Position numbers and translations under genes: made by a program. Under the pieces are notes generated by a model. The model saw only the letters and a program-made list of their open reading frames with translations. It ran no database searches and was not told the origin of the DNA. A DNA stretch of 64,000 nt from Capsicum annuum (lineage: Eukaryota > Streptophyta > Magnoliopsida > Solanales > Solanaceae): positions 213,686,655 to 213,750,654 of the forward strand of contig NC_061115.1 of NCBI RefSeq assembly GCF_002878395.1. The letters are read 5' to 3'. Shown here in pieces: positions 1-10,740 of this stretch (positions are counted from its first letter, which is position 1; the number at the start of each line of letters is the position of its first letter).

Positions 1-433
1 TGGGCCCCGCTAGGTCTTCAATATGATGCACATAAGCATGACCTAAAGGTTGACCTACATTGGGTTTCACTAACAAGCCTGTTCGGGGGAGCGTATGGTT
101 GATAGTGGCTGCTTTGCTTTCCACCTACTCCATAACACCGACGGCTCCCCCCCTAAGATAAGGGTGACTCAACTAGAGGTCGTGTACAACACGAATACTA
201 CGAACTTGTTGCGGAAAGAAAGACTCAGGTTGTGCACATGATGACAGACATAAAAGCGATAACACATAGGATAAATACTGTAAACAAAGAGCACGAAAAT
301 GCACAAAAGTGATGGCAATAACACAAACAAAATTACAAATAATGCTTATACACTCGTAATGCCAAACAAAGCCGATATGACTCCACAAAAAGCTCAAATT
401 CTGAAAATTTGTCCCCAGCGTAGTCGCCAGAGC
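1..433 (-). mobile_element. Ogre/Tat-like Ty3/gypsy element, 5' leader and PBS
   Basis: Read on the minus strand, this is the sequence directly downstream of the LTR at 434-2640. A four-base spacer (430-433) is followed by TGGCGACTACGCTGGGGAC (411-429, minus strand). That matches the complement of a plant tRNA-Arg 3' end plus CCA with one mismatch by memory, so it is a primer-binding site. Ogre-type elements are known to prime from tRNA-Arg. No open frame is present; it is untranslated leader that continues beyond the left window edge, so the element's gag-pol lies outside. Assignment to Ogre/Tat rests on the PBS and the very long LTR and is an inference. Confidence 0.7.
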
Positions 434-2640
434 TGTCACGGCCCTTTTACAGCTGAAAAGACTCGATTTTTAAATTCGAAAGGGTTTTTATTTTCTAAAG
501 TGACAAAATAAAGATTGTTTTGAAAAAGGACTATTTTGAATTTTTATTATTTTTTTCTTTGTTATTCGGAGTCGCCACTTGGAATGATCCAGTGTGCTAA
601 GTCACCTTTGAAAAATTCTTTTCAAAATTGTTTTTGACTCTTTTAGACTGATTTGCGAATAGAGATTCCGACTAAGGATCGGAATCTCTGTTGACTGAGG
701 GGAAGGTGTTAGGAAGCCCTCGATATCGTGGTTCGACCATGATCACTTGGTGGAGCATATCGAGCTAATTTGTCACTACAAATGTATAAACCACACAAGA
801 CACGTAAAACAAACAAACCAACAAACAAAACAAAATGAGTAAAAAATATAGTGTCCAGTCCAAATTATACAGTCCAAAGATAAAAATTGCGAAAAACAAA
901 CCCTATCTAACCTATGCTAATCCTAACTACGCTCCCGTGCTTTACCCGATGCCTCGGGCCTTCCTCACAAACGTCTTCCACCAATATAGTACGTCGGGGC
1001 ATTCCCCGGTGAATAAATACAATGTGTCTTGGGGCATTCCCCGATTAAATGAATACATTTTTGAATTAAATACAACAAACTAGAAAGAAACATTCATACT
1101 CACATTCCAACATTCAATCGAAACAACAAGTTCTAAAATTTGCCTACCCGAACCTATATTTCCTATCTGTTTCAACGTATCATAAATCCATCTTATTTAT
1201 GCTTATCTCGAATTGAACAAAACGACAACGAACCAAAATTTAACTACATTCAACTTTTAACAACTTCTTACTCCCCTCGAATTCCTTTCTTACAATAGCA
1301 CAATTAAAATTAAACAAATTTGTTCCTCATACCCTCGGAATCATATCACCAAGCACATGATCATAATTTCAACAATATCAACAAACATCCAACAATCAAA
1401 ACAGATAAATGCATAGTTATAGCCAATTCAAATAACCAAAATAAAGAATGAGAAATGAGTTTAAAAAATGGACCTCAATGGAATATTCTCGTAGATAATA
1501 AGGAAGTCCAAAAACCAAAAATCCTCAAACGAAACCCCAACGATGAACAAAACCAATTCAATTTCTCGAGACAAACAACCGATCAGATTTGGAAACGATC
1601 AGAATCTCCAAATGAAACCCCCAAAAAGCCAAATAGATTTCAAGCCAAGGCTGAAAACCTTAATATGAAAACCAAGATCCAAACCCAGAAACGACAATTG
1701 ATAAAACTCAAAACCCTGTTCTTGACGATGAACCACTAAAATAGAGGAACCCCCAGCTTAAAAAAATCAAATAGAAAAACTAAACACTCGCACAACTCGA
1801 ACTCCAGCGAGCAAGGGATGGCCAGAACTGACAAAAGTATGTTAGATTCTTGTGAGCTTGGGTGTTTTCTAACTGGGGTTGCCTGAAAATATTCGAAAAA
1901 TAGGCTGTTCCGGCGAGATTATCGTTTCCCAGTTCAAACTCTCCCGGAGACCAAAAGAGAACGATGAGCATCAGCGAAACTGTCACCGAAATAGTGACCA
2001 AACAACCGAATTTCTTTTTTTTCCTTTGGTTCTCACACCATTTTTTTCTCTTCTTTCTTGTGATTTTTATTCTTCTATGTTCGTCGTTGTGTGTGAGCTT
2101 TAATAGAGTGTATGTGTGCGGTGTGTGAGAGTGAAAATTGAGAAGGTGGAGAGTGGATTTTCAATCAGTGAGTATGAGTATGGTTACTGTGAAGAAAAAT
2201 GGAAGAAGGGTCTGTGGTGGTGAAAAAAATGGAGCCCCTCTAAGTACCTTCTCTTTTTATGGTGATGATGGATAATGTCCCCCTCTCCTTAGTGTGTATT
2301 CTTTTTTGTGTGTGTATTCATCAAGTGAAAAAAAAAACAAAATGGTCCCTTTTTGTGTATTTTATAGAAGTTTCCTCTCTATGTATATTTCTTTATGGCC
2401 AAGAAAAGAGAAGGGTCACGTGGGGTAGGGGTGAGGGTTGGGGTATAGGGTGATGTGTCTTCTTTTCATTGAAAGGGTTGTTAGGATGTTAAAAAGAATA
2501 AAAGTTTGTTAGGAATTTTGTTGAGAGTTTTTTTTTTTGTATTTTTGTGGGATGTAATTACATGGGTGAGGGTATACGGTTGTATAAGGTAAAAATAGGT
2601 AAAAAGTGCTATCATGAAGGGACAAAATTACGTGTCTACA
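434..2640 (-). repeat. Long LTR of Ogre/Tat-like element (copy A, 5' LTR)
   Basis: About 2.2 kb with TG...CA ends: the plus strand begins TGTCACGGCCC and ends CGTGTCTACA. It is homologous along its length to copies at 31561-34215, 41864-44151 (opposite orientation) and 56668-58718. Shared blocks include the first 300 bases (AGTCGCCACTTG, GGGGAAGGTGTTAGG), a region around 940-1050 (GGGGCATTCCCCG) and the last 60 bases (GGGACAAAATTACGTG). The PBS on its left makes it the 5' LTR of a minus-sense element. The short open frames inside are not conserved between copies and are not genes. No 5-bp target duplication can be checked because the other LTR is outside the window. Confidence 0.8.
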
Positions 2641-2670
2641 GCCATATCCACACAGCAAGAGCTGGACCAA

Positions 2671-3108
2671 GGCAAAGAGAATCCTTGTAGTCATGAACGT
2701 GGAAGTCAAATATTTTTTCACTGTTGAGATACTACTCTACGAGGGAAAGATTATGGTTTATGACTGTAACTTAGCTGTCTTCAGCGAGGACACATTTTTA
2801 GCCCACATGCAGCCACCCTTGAAGTTGTTGTCCAAGTTGTTTACGTAGAGTAAGCTGATAGATCATTTACCGGCTAAAGTATTGATGAAGAAATCATGAG
2901 ATTTTAAAGGTCGAAATAAGAACATCTAGCTCCCAAAATATAAAACCAGTGCAGCGTGCAGATCGTGCTCGCTTGCATACATCGAGTGTTTGATGACCGA
3001 CACAGAAATGACCGGTATGTGAGACGCCATTGTGGGAAAGATGAAATGGGTTTGGGATTATAGGGTACTAACTAAATGGTTGGAGCCCGTTTATAAAGAA
3101 GAATGTGT
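2671..3108 (+). pseudogene. Ulp1-like C48 peptidase fragment, broken
   Basis: A discontinuous plus-strand frame reads KAKRILVVMNVEV, then EGKIMVYDCNLAVFSED, then SCSLAYIECL and WVWDYRVLTKWLEPVYKEE. This resembles the C-terminal catalytic half of Ulp1-like (C48) cysteine peptidases carried by Mutator-like elements. In that family the VYD aspartate and a DCG cysteine form part of the His-Asp-Cys triad. The aspartate is visible but the cysteine region reads ACRSC rather than DCG. Several in-frame stops (after KLFT, after MKKS, before DFKG) exclude function. Its upstream part is cut off at 2640 by the LTR, which appears to have inserted into this gene. The family call rests on motif recognition and remembered relatives. 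Confidence 0.55.
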
Positions 3109-3189
3109 ACAAAGACGAATATGAACATGCTAATAATTTTTCATTTCAAGCCACTTCACTTTACATGTAGTGGAAATAATTTTTATACT

Positions 3190-3560
3190 GGACAAGTTGA
3201 ATTTTTATAATGCAACAGATAGTATATCTGTTAAAACAGATATAATACATGTTGTGATAGATTGATTATCTGTTGGAATAGGTTGGTCATCTGTTGCATT
3301 AATAGATATTTCCCAGTCTGTCTGTGCAACAAATATGCAATCTGTGGTAACATATAATCTATCTGTTACAACTAATAGGTAATCTGTTGGAAAAATCAAG
3401 AAAATAGAAAGACCTGTTATATAATTTCCAGCAGATGACCTACGTATTGTATCTCATGTTGAAACATATGTCTAAATCTATTTAATAAGATATGTCATCT
3501 GTTGCAGTTGATGTATTATCTTCTGTAATATTTGAATCTAGTATTCCATTTCAATTAACA
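3190..3560. repeat. Array of ATCTGTT / AACAGAT palindromic motif (array 1)
   Basis: Variants of a short self-complementary word (ATCTGTTGCAACAGAT and its halves) recur every 15-40 bases, for example around 3215-3245, 3265-3300 and 3340-3390. Similar arrays lie at 5185-5460 and 6715-7720, all within the same Ulp1/DUF1985 gene remnant in apparently non-coding intervals. Confidence 0.75.
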
Positions 3561-3779
3561 TGTTCAAAATTAAGGATTAGATTACATTCATAGACAACAT
3601 AAAATAAGTTGAAGCCTTCGAAAATTACATGAAATAACTCAGCAAATAAATGAGATGTAAAAAAATCATTATGGGTACAAATGATTTACTCTATAAATAA
3701 ATCAAAAAGTTAAACCAAGGAGGATAGGTTATTACATTGAAGGACTCAAGCTATAAAGATTTACTCAATATGGACAAGT

Positions 3780-4472
3780 TGTTCTTCATTCGGTGCTGCG
3801 GAATTCGGCTTTGGTCGTCGTGGATCTTTAATGTTGCTTGCGTACGGCTTCTCAGCTTTCGCTTCTCCATATTTTCATAAAAGAGCAGCATATCTTTTGC
3901 GGAGCAATCCAGAATCAAGTTCATTAATTGGTACTTGTAATCCATCACTCAAATACTCGGTGTATGCGATAACAAAAGGACTATAATCCCTGCGTTTTAA
4001 AAAACAGATAATCCATATCTTGTCGTTCATGCAAGCATTGTGAAATTTGTGAAATGAAACTAAATCATGACACTTAAACTTACAGGCTATCAATGGTTTG
4101 TTGAGAAATTCCTTCAATATATTGTACATCAAATGGATTACACATTTTATCCCAATATGCTTCAATCGTTGACCAATCAGTACGAATCTTTTGGTCCAAA
4201 AATCCACTCATACCAAGGTAAGTAGGTAATATTTTGGCCAATTTTTGTATCTCAGAAGATAGCTCGAAATGTCTCCTTCGCGATATCGAGTCATAAACAC
4301 AGATTCTCTTCTCTTTTAGAACGATGACAGCCAACACCCAATGGAATTCATCACCACAATTGATTGGGATGTACACTTCATCGACCAAATGCCAAGGTAA
4401 GCCAACCGGAATTCTAAAACCTTTGATGATGTTGATTAAGAATTCCTCATTTCGAAAAACATCCGCCTATTG
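3780..4472 (-). pseudogene. Ulp1 C48 peptidase catalytic domain (MULE-borne), catalytic Cys lost
   Basis: Minus-strand exon 4472-4084 encodes VDEVYIPINCGDEFHWVLAV followed by KRICVYDSI, which carries the FHW histidine and YDS aspartate of the C48 triad. It ends at a GT donor. An AG acceptor gives a 94-base intron (3990-4083), and the next exon reads DYSPFVIAYTEYLSDGLQVP then LLRKRYAALL. The family has DCG at the start of this exon, so the catalytic cysteine is replaced by tyrosine and the following glycine by serine. A frame change near 3900 precedes the C-terminal tail. Ulp1 domains of this kind travel in Mutator-like elements. Together with the DUF1985-like exons upstream (5500-6600) this was one multi-exon gene, now inactive. 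Confidence 0.75.
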
Positions 4473-5184
4473 TTGACAATACCTATCGTAGGAATTATTG
4501 ATGTAAACTTTGTACAAATAATTGTCTGTCATGTATCTGTATTGTTCTTGTATTTGTAACTTGGTCTGCTTTTAGAGGTAGTAAAAAATGACATCGATGT
4601 GCTGCACATATTATCAAATATTTCGAATTACATGATGAAAAAATTAATACACAGATGGAATTAAATAAAGTATTAATTAATAGTAATATGTATGACATTT
4701 AAACCTTATCTTTCCAGCAAGTTTGGGGTTGTGACATCAAATAGAACCAATTTTTTATTTAGAAATGTGCAACAACAAAGTCGAACATATCAAAATCAAG
4801 ACTCGATTCGTTCACTTTGTAGAGTTCATCATTTTATTTTCTACATGATCATTTATATGTGTTAATGTCATGTTCTTACAATAAGAATCGTATAAACCAA
4901 TATCTTTAAAAGTTGATTTATGTACCTACCGGATTGATACTTTAATAACCCATCGATAATCCATTCTGAATAGTCGTTGATCAACTGTGTTAGTTTTTGT
5001 AGAGCCTCTTTCGAGATGTTGAATTCTTCAAATGAGTAATTCTTTCATTCTCCTGAACTGACAGGCTCTACTTTTTTTTTTTAGAAACAATTGATAGATT
5101 ATCAACTGTGATATTATGCTCTTCAGCAGTGTCTTCTACTGTGACATGTACCTAAAAAGCCAGAAAATATCAATGTAATTATAA

Positions 5185-5460
5185 ATATATTGTCTATCTG
5201 TTATAACAGATGAGCCTTATGTTGCAACACATGGATCATCTGTTGGGATGAATTCGAACAGGTATATCAGAGAAGTATGATAATTTCAAATAGATGACCC
5301 ATCTGTTGTAACATAAGATTCATCTATTGCAGCAGATAACACATTTGATATAACAGGTTAGACAACAGTTGCAACAGATGTATATATCTGTTTGATAATT
5401 TTCAGTAGATGTATCAGCTGTTGAAACAGATATATACCTACTTGTTTGTTGGAACAAATG
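5185..5460. repeat. Array of ATCTGTT / AACAGAT palindromic motif (array 2)
   Basis: This has the same word family as array 1, for example ATCTGTTATAACAGAT at about 5206 and GTTGCAACAGATG near 5368. It lies between the conserved Ulp1 exons (left) and DUF1985-like exons (right) of the minus-strand gene remnant, so probably in an intron. Confidence 0.75.
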
Positions 5461-5499
5461 ATGTACATTCACCTTCTTCGGCTCATGCTGGTCTCTTGT

Positions 5500-6610
5500 G
5501 GCCCTTGAAAAGATTAAGAAATTTTGCATTTTTATCAGTTTTGGCCGACAACTATCTCAGGATTCTTGGACAGAAAACTTTTTCCTGGTAGTTCACTTGT
5601 TGTCTCAAATAAGGAATGACTTTAAATGCCCAAGCCTATAACATAACATCTATTGAATAAAAAAATGATGAATCATATCATGATAAAATAAATATTTACC
5701 ATGAAGGCCCATGGAAAGCCATATAAGTTGTCTGTCTTTGGTGTTAACGGATTCAACAAATATTGGACAGTTATTTTGAAGCTTTCATAACCCCAAGGAT
5801 AGTTGTGCTTATGTTGTTGTTAACGTCTCTCGCCCAAAGAATATAATATACAAACTAAACCAAGTACAATGATTTCTTGTGCTTCTTTGAGAGTCCTTTA
5901 CCTTTCAATGTTCCTATCAAATTTCTATTTTTAAAGCTTGGACCAACAATGGACACCAGGTCCTCACGATTACTCGACTTGCCTTTGTCTTTTTTGGGTG
6001 TGCGGGGTGATTTTTTTTGGGTCAGAGTAGGTATAACTTGAGAAAAGAGAAGGAAGCTATATTTTAGTCCGGTAACTATGGTAAACTACTTCCAACCAAA
6101 ACAAACAGGCATGCTACAATAATTTATCCATACCTCATTCATCTTGTCTTTGTTTTCATACATAAACCTACGCTTGAGAAGATCGTATACCATTTTCATC
6201 TAGAAACAAGAATTGTTGTCCTCCGGCAAATCAAGATATTGCCCAAATCAACTTTCCCTAAAATAACCATCCACTTTTTATTCTCGAAGTATTTTTTTAA
6301 ATGCATTAAAAGATTTTTTCATGGCTGACTTAATCACGAAATCACCTGTTAAATCTGTGGCACCATCGCATTGCATTCTCAAAGGATAACAATCAATGCT
6401 AAAGGTTTTGACTAACTCTTCGGCGGAAGGGTTATTAGCATTTGGATTATCTCTTTTGAGACATTTCTCCTCCCCGTGTTCATTATCTTCTGCTCCTAAT
6501 TGAGATAACGCTTGTAAAGAGAGCTCATAAAGTGGTGGATGTATCCAAGCTGTTGTACTTGTTCCTTTACTTGGACTTGATTCGATTTCTTTTCTTTTGG
6601 GATCCGTATT
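5500..6610 (-). pseudogene. DUF1985-like N-terminal part of Ulp1-MULE gene, broken
   Basis: Three conserved blocks are read on the minus strand. The first, about 6610-6130, contains [54 protein letters not shown] and MVYDLLKRRFMYENKDKMNE. The second, 5825-5700, contains YPWGYESFKITVQYLL and NLYGFPWAFM and ends at a GTAAAT donor. The third, 5635-5500, begins after an AG with AWAFKVIPYLRQQVNYQE and contains CPRILR-stop-LSAKTDKNAKFLNLF. I associate these with DUF1985-type proteins joined to Ulp1 domains in solanaceous Mutator-like elements; this is memory, not a search. Stops after KKILRE, after NNSCF and after CPRILR make it a pseudogene. With 3780-4472 it forms one decayed gene transcribed leftwards from a leader near 7800-8200. 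Confidence 0.65.
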
Positions 6611-6714
6611 AACTTAAATTAACAGGAACATAAAATAGATTATAATTGATTAATGCATCATTAAAAAAGGATAACAATAAATCTAACATGCACAATGGTA
6701 AAATAATAGTTCCA

Positions 6715-7460
6715 ATAGACCACACATTTGTTGCACCAGGTATGTCATATGTAGCAATATATAACCGACCTGTTGCAACGAATAAGTAAACCGTTGGAAA
6801 TAATAAAAACAGATCACTAATCTATTGCACCAGGTATTTTATCTGATGCAATATATATCCGACCCATTGCAATGAATGAGCAAACCATTGGAAACCATAA
6901 AAATAGATTACTAATCTGTGCACCAGGTAGTTTATCTGTTGCAACATATAACCAACCTATTGCAAGGATGAGTAATCCATTAGAATAGTAAAAATAGATC
7001 ACTAATCTGTTGCACCAGGTAGTTTATCTGTTGCAACATATAACCAACCTGTTGCAAGGATGAGTAATCCATTGAAAACTATAAAAACAGATCACTAATC
7101 TGTTGCACCAGGTAATTTATCTATTGCAATATATAACCAACTTATTTCCAACGGATAAGTAATCCGTTGAAAACCATAAAACAGATCACTAATCTGTTGC
7201 ACCAGGTAGTTTATTTGTTGCAACATATAACCAACCTATTGCAACAGATGAGTAGTCTATTGGAAACCATAAGAACAGATCACTAATATGTTGCACCAGG
7301 TATGTTATCTGTTGCAACATATAATTGACCTGTTGCAACGGATGAGAAATACTTTGGAAACCATAAAAATAGTTCACTAATCTATTGCAACATATAACTG
7401 GTCTGTTGCAACAGATGAGTAAACCGTTGGAGACAATAAAAATAGATCACTGAACTGTTG
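6715..7460. repeat. 93-94-bp tandem repeat, about 8 copies
   Basis: The landmark ACTAATCTGTTGCACCAGGTA recurs, with ACTAA at 6816, 6910, 7001, 7094, 7188, 7282 and 7376. The spacings are 94, 91, 93, 94, 94 and 94, followed by a diverged unit. Each unit contains several ATCTGTTGCAACA-type words. Minus-strand open frames across it are simply translations of the repeat. Confidence 0.9.
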
Positions 7461-7479
7461 AAACATATCACTCATCTGT

Positions 7480-7720
7480 TGTAAAATGAGTTATCTTTTG
7501 GATCAATATTGTTTTGATTTCTTCCAAATAGAAGAGTCGTCTGTCGCAACAGATTAATGATCTGTTAGATTGTTCATCCGTTGCATCAGATTTTCATAGT
7601 TGCATCAGATTTTAATCTGTTGCTCAGATGTTTTCATCTATTGCATAAGATGTCTTCATCTGTCGCATCAGATGTTTCATATGTTGCATCAGATGTTTCA
7701 TCTGTTGCAACACCATTTTT
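7480..7720. repeat. Array of ATCTGTTGC / GCAACAGAT words (array 3)
   Basis: This continues the 93-bp array with shorter spacing of roughly 17-25 bases, e.g. GTTGCATCAGATGTTTCAT repeated near 7640-7705. It belongs to the same motif family as the arrays at 3190 and 5185. Confidence 0.75.
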
Positions 7721-9249
7721 ACCCAAACAAGCAACAAATCAACCCAGAAACACCAACACATCACACACACAGAGAACATCAACTATGAACAAAAATCACC
7801 AATAAATCTGAATCAACAATACGGCAACAAGAAGAAGAAATGCCAGAAATTAAGGTTTTATTTAGTCCACATTTGAATACTAGAAGAGTAGTTGGCTCAA
7901 GTTCCTCTGTTTCTTCATAATTTTTTACCTGTGAAAAAAGAAATGGGACGACGAAGAACTCGAAGTTATTGTCGCCGGAGAAGTCTTCATGTCCATTGAC
8001 GGTTAAAAGTCGAAAGGAAACTCACCCGATTATTTTTTGCCGGAGGTTGAAGTCGCTGGGGATTGAAGGGAGAATTTTGCAGAACTGTTAGTTGGGAGAG
8101 AGTTGAGAGAAGCTGTCTCTCGAGAGAGAGGAGAGAGACTGGTTGATTTGAATTGAAGAGGGGTGTGGGTTGATTTGTATTTTTGAAAAAATTAGAAAGT
8201 TTTGAAAATATTAATCCAATCCATAATTAACTTAATCAAATTTCCTTATAATGTTTGACCCTTTAAGTTGGTCGATATCACCAATCTTTCATTTAAGACT
8301 TAAAAGACATCTTTCCATCAATTTTCTCGACTTCCTAAGATAATAATTATCAACCGCCACGAACCATGGCCTTGTATTTTCCTTTTATTATTCACATTTC
8401 AATTGCATGCATGTAACATAAAGAAATCCAATTTCATAGAGATCAGAAAAAATGCAGGGGTAATATTTTGTTCCTTAATTGATTCCTTTTTATTGCTCTC
8501 TTCATTTCAAATTGATTGTCATATTTGATGCTTTTTTTTCCTTCAAAAAGACAAATATAACTAATATCAGAAGGACACAGTTTTTTTTTTCCTTTTCAAT
8601 AGGTAGAGTTACAATTTTGAGAGCAACAAGTGTGACAAATTTAATTTTCAATTTAAAAAAAAAAAGAAAAGAATATTCACTTTTAAATACTAAATTTTGA
8701 ATTCCACCATTTTTTTTAAAAAAAAGGGATTGTATGAGATATAATTCTACTACATTAAACTAATTCCGTCACGAAATGTTACTTAATTATTTAGAATCAA
8801 TTAATTTTGTGGTGGTGGTGTTTTTGTTAGGTCTAATTGGTTTAAAAGAATATCGCTCTATATAAATAACTATCAAAAAATTATTATGGAATGCTTAAAA
8901 AATTAAACAAACTGTCTTTTTAACTTTTGCAAATTAATTTAGAAGTGAAGATTACTTAGCAATTTAATACTAAGTTTATAATAATATTATGCAGTATTAA
9001 TTTTTTTTTGTTCACTGAAAGCTACCTACGAATTTATGCTATTTTATCCTACACATTAAGCTGTTGTATTTTTTTAAGTGTTGGTGGAGGTTACAAATCA
9101 TGCAGTTACGTTTATTGGCCATATTATGGCATATTAAAATATTGTCCTTTGCTAGACATCTTTACATTAATAGGATGAATGTGCATGACATCAGTTTTCA
9201 GCTTCATAACTCCCACTTTACTTCCTTGTGTTTTATGACAATTATTTTG
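7721..9249. other. Probable leader of the Ulp1-MULE remnant, then AT-rich DNA
   Basis: From 7790 to 8200 the DNA is less AT-rich, with purine-rich GAGAGAG runs (8095-8145). It lies where the 5' untranslated leader of the minus-strand Ulp1/DUF1985 gene should be; this is inference from position. From about 8200 to 9249 I see only AT-rich sequence with poly-T tracts and no supportable gene, RNA or element boundary. Confidence 0.4.
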
Positions 9250-9784
9250 TGAGCGTGTGATAGGAATATGGACATAAGTTTCTTATAACTTATGTAACTT
9301 CTATCATTATTTTCTTCATTACTCTTGTAACTTTTGTAACCTAAAGACCATTGATTTCCTTCCTTACTATCATCTTTTATTCTTCCTACTCATTGCATGG
9401 AAGACTTTTTCACCTATAAATAAAGGTGGGTCTTGCATGGGTTTGATATACACATAAGATAATATAGAGTTCACAAAAGATAGTAAAAAAGAGAGTTCAT
9501 TAGTTGAAGGGAGGTGTTCTTTTTATGAAGCTTTGAACTCAACTCTTATCCAGAGTTGTTGAGTTATTGTCAGAAGACTGTTGTATCCTGGAATGGACAA
9601 GTCAAGAAGATTACTGCTGAACCGGTGAAATATTTGCTGCAGTGGGATTGAATCTCCTTAAAGAGAGCGAGATATTCGCACCTCAGCCGAAGAAGAAGAA
9701 GAAGATAGTCTTTTTTATTCTCTTCACTTGTAATTTTCAGTTGTAAGTTTATTGTAATTTAACCAACAATTTTAAGGAGATTCA

Positions 9785-10740
9785 ATGGCAACAACTGAAA
9801 AACCTGCGGATGTCAAGATGGGAGATCTCAACAAGCCATTCCGGTTCAACGGTACTTACTTCAAGAGGTGGAAGGGTAAAGTGCTTTTCTACTTAAGTCT
9901 TGTCAACGTTTCTTATGTGATAACTGAGAAGAACCCAAACAAAGTAGAAAACTCTTCCATGGCCGATGATGAACTTATCTCTATTCAAGAGAAAGTTGAA
10001 AAATACAAGAGTGACTCCTACAAATGTCGGTATTTTCTTCGTAATTGTCTATCCGACTTGTAGGTATTTTCTTCTTAATTGTCTATCTAATAATTTTTAT
10101 CATTATTATGATAGAACTTACTTTAGTGCAAGAAAAAATTGAAAAATCTTGCAGAGTAAGTATGGTACCGAGAAGGCGGGAGACCAAGTCAGTGGTGGAC
10201 ATCAAGTCAATGGTAGACCAAGCTCAGGACTTCATAATGATCGTTGGAGAGCTCAGGTCTGAGGAAGTCAAAATTGGAGATAACCTTATTATTTGTGACA
10301 TAATTGATAAACTTCCACCGTCGTGGAAGGAATTTCAAAAAACTAAGAGCCACAAGCAAAAGCAAACTTCTCTTGAGATTTTGATAATGAGAATCCGCAT
10401 GGAAGAAGAAGCAAGGGGCCAAGATGCACTTTTGCAAGCAAAAGAGAACAACATCAGACCGAAGGTAAATTTAACTCCTTCAATTAATTCTACCCCTGAA
10501 ACTAACAAAAATACTATTTTGAAGCCTAAAAAGAAAAAATTCAAGAAAAATGATGGTAGACATAACTAGGATAATAATAGTGAAAACAACCAAGCATAAA
10601 ATCAACAAGTACAACAAAAAGGACCGTGCTTTGTCTGTGGAAAGAGTGGGCATATTGCTCGATTTTGCAGATTTCGAAAACGTGAGCCTAAACCTCAGGC
10701 AAACTTTACCAAAGAACCATTTGTGGCAGTGATAATAGAC
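9785..10740 (+). pseudogene. copia gag with zinc knuckle, broken
   Basis: The start at 9785 gives [19 protein letters not shown] followed by [17 protein letters not shown], the typical N-terminus of copia gag polyproteins. The frame stops at 10063 after a local duplication of GTCGGTATTTTCTTC-like sequence, and gag resumes around 10110 ([14 protein letters not shown]) to 10569. A separate frame at about 10624-10670 gives GPCFVCGKSGHIARFC, a CX2CX4HX4C zinc knuckle that binds RNA in gag proteins. Frame changes and stops preclude a full-length product. Confidence 0.8.

Noticed and set aside
411..429. tRNA-Arg 3' end as part of a tRNA gene
   Set aside because: Only the terminal 19 bases match, directly next to an LTR, so it is a primer-binding site.
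6817..7377. Minus-strand frames with repeated YVATDKLPGA-type peptides
   Set aside because: They are direct translations of the 93-bp tandem repeat, with no start context or similarity.
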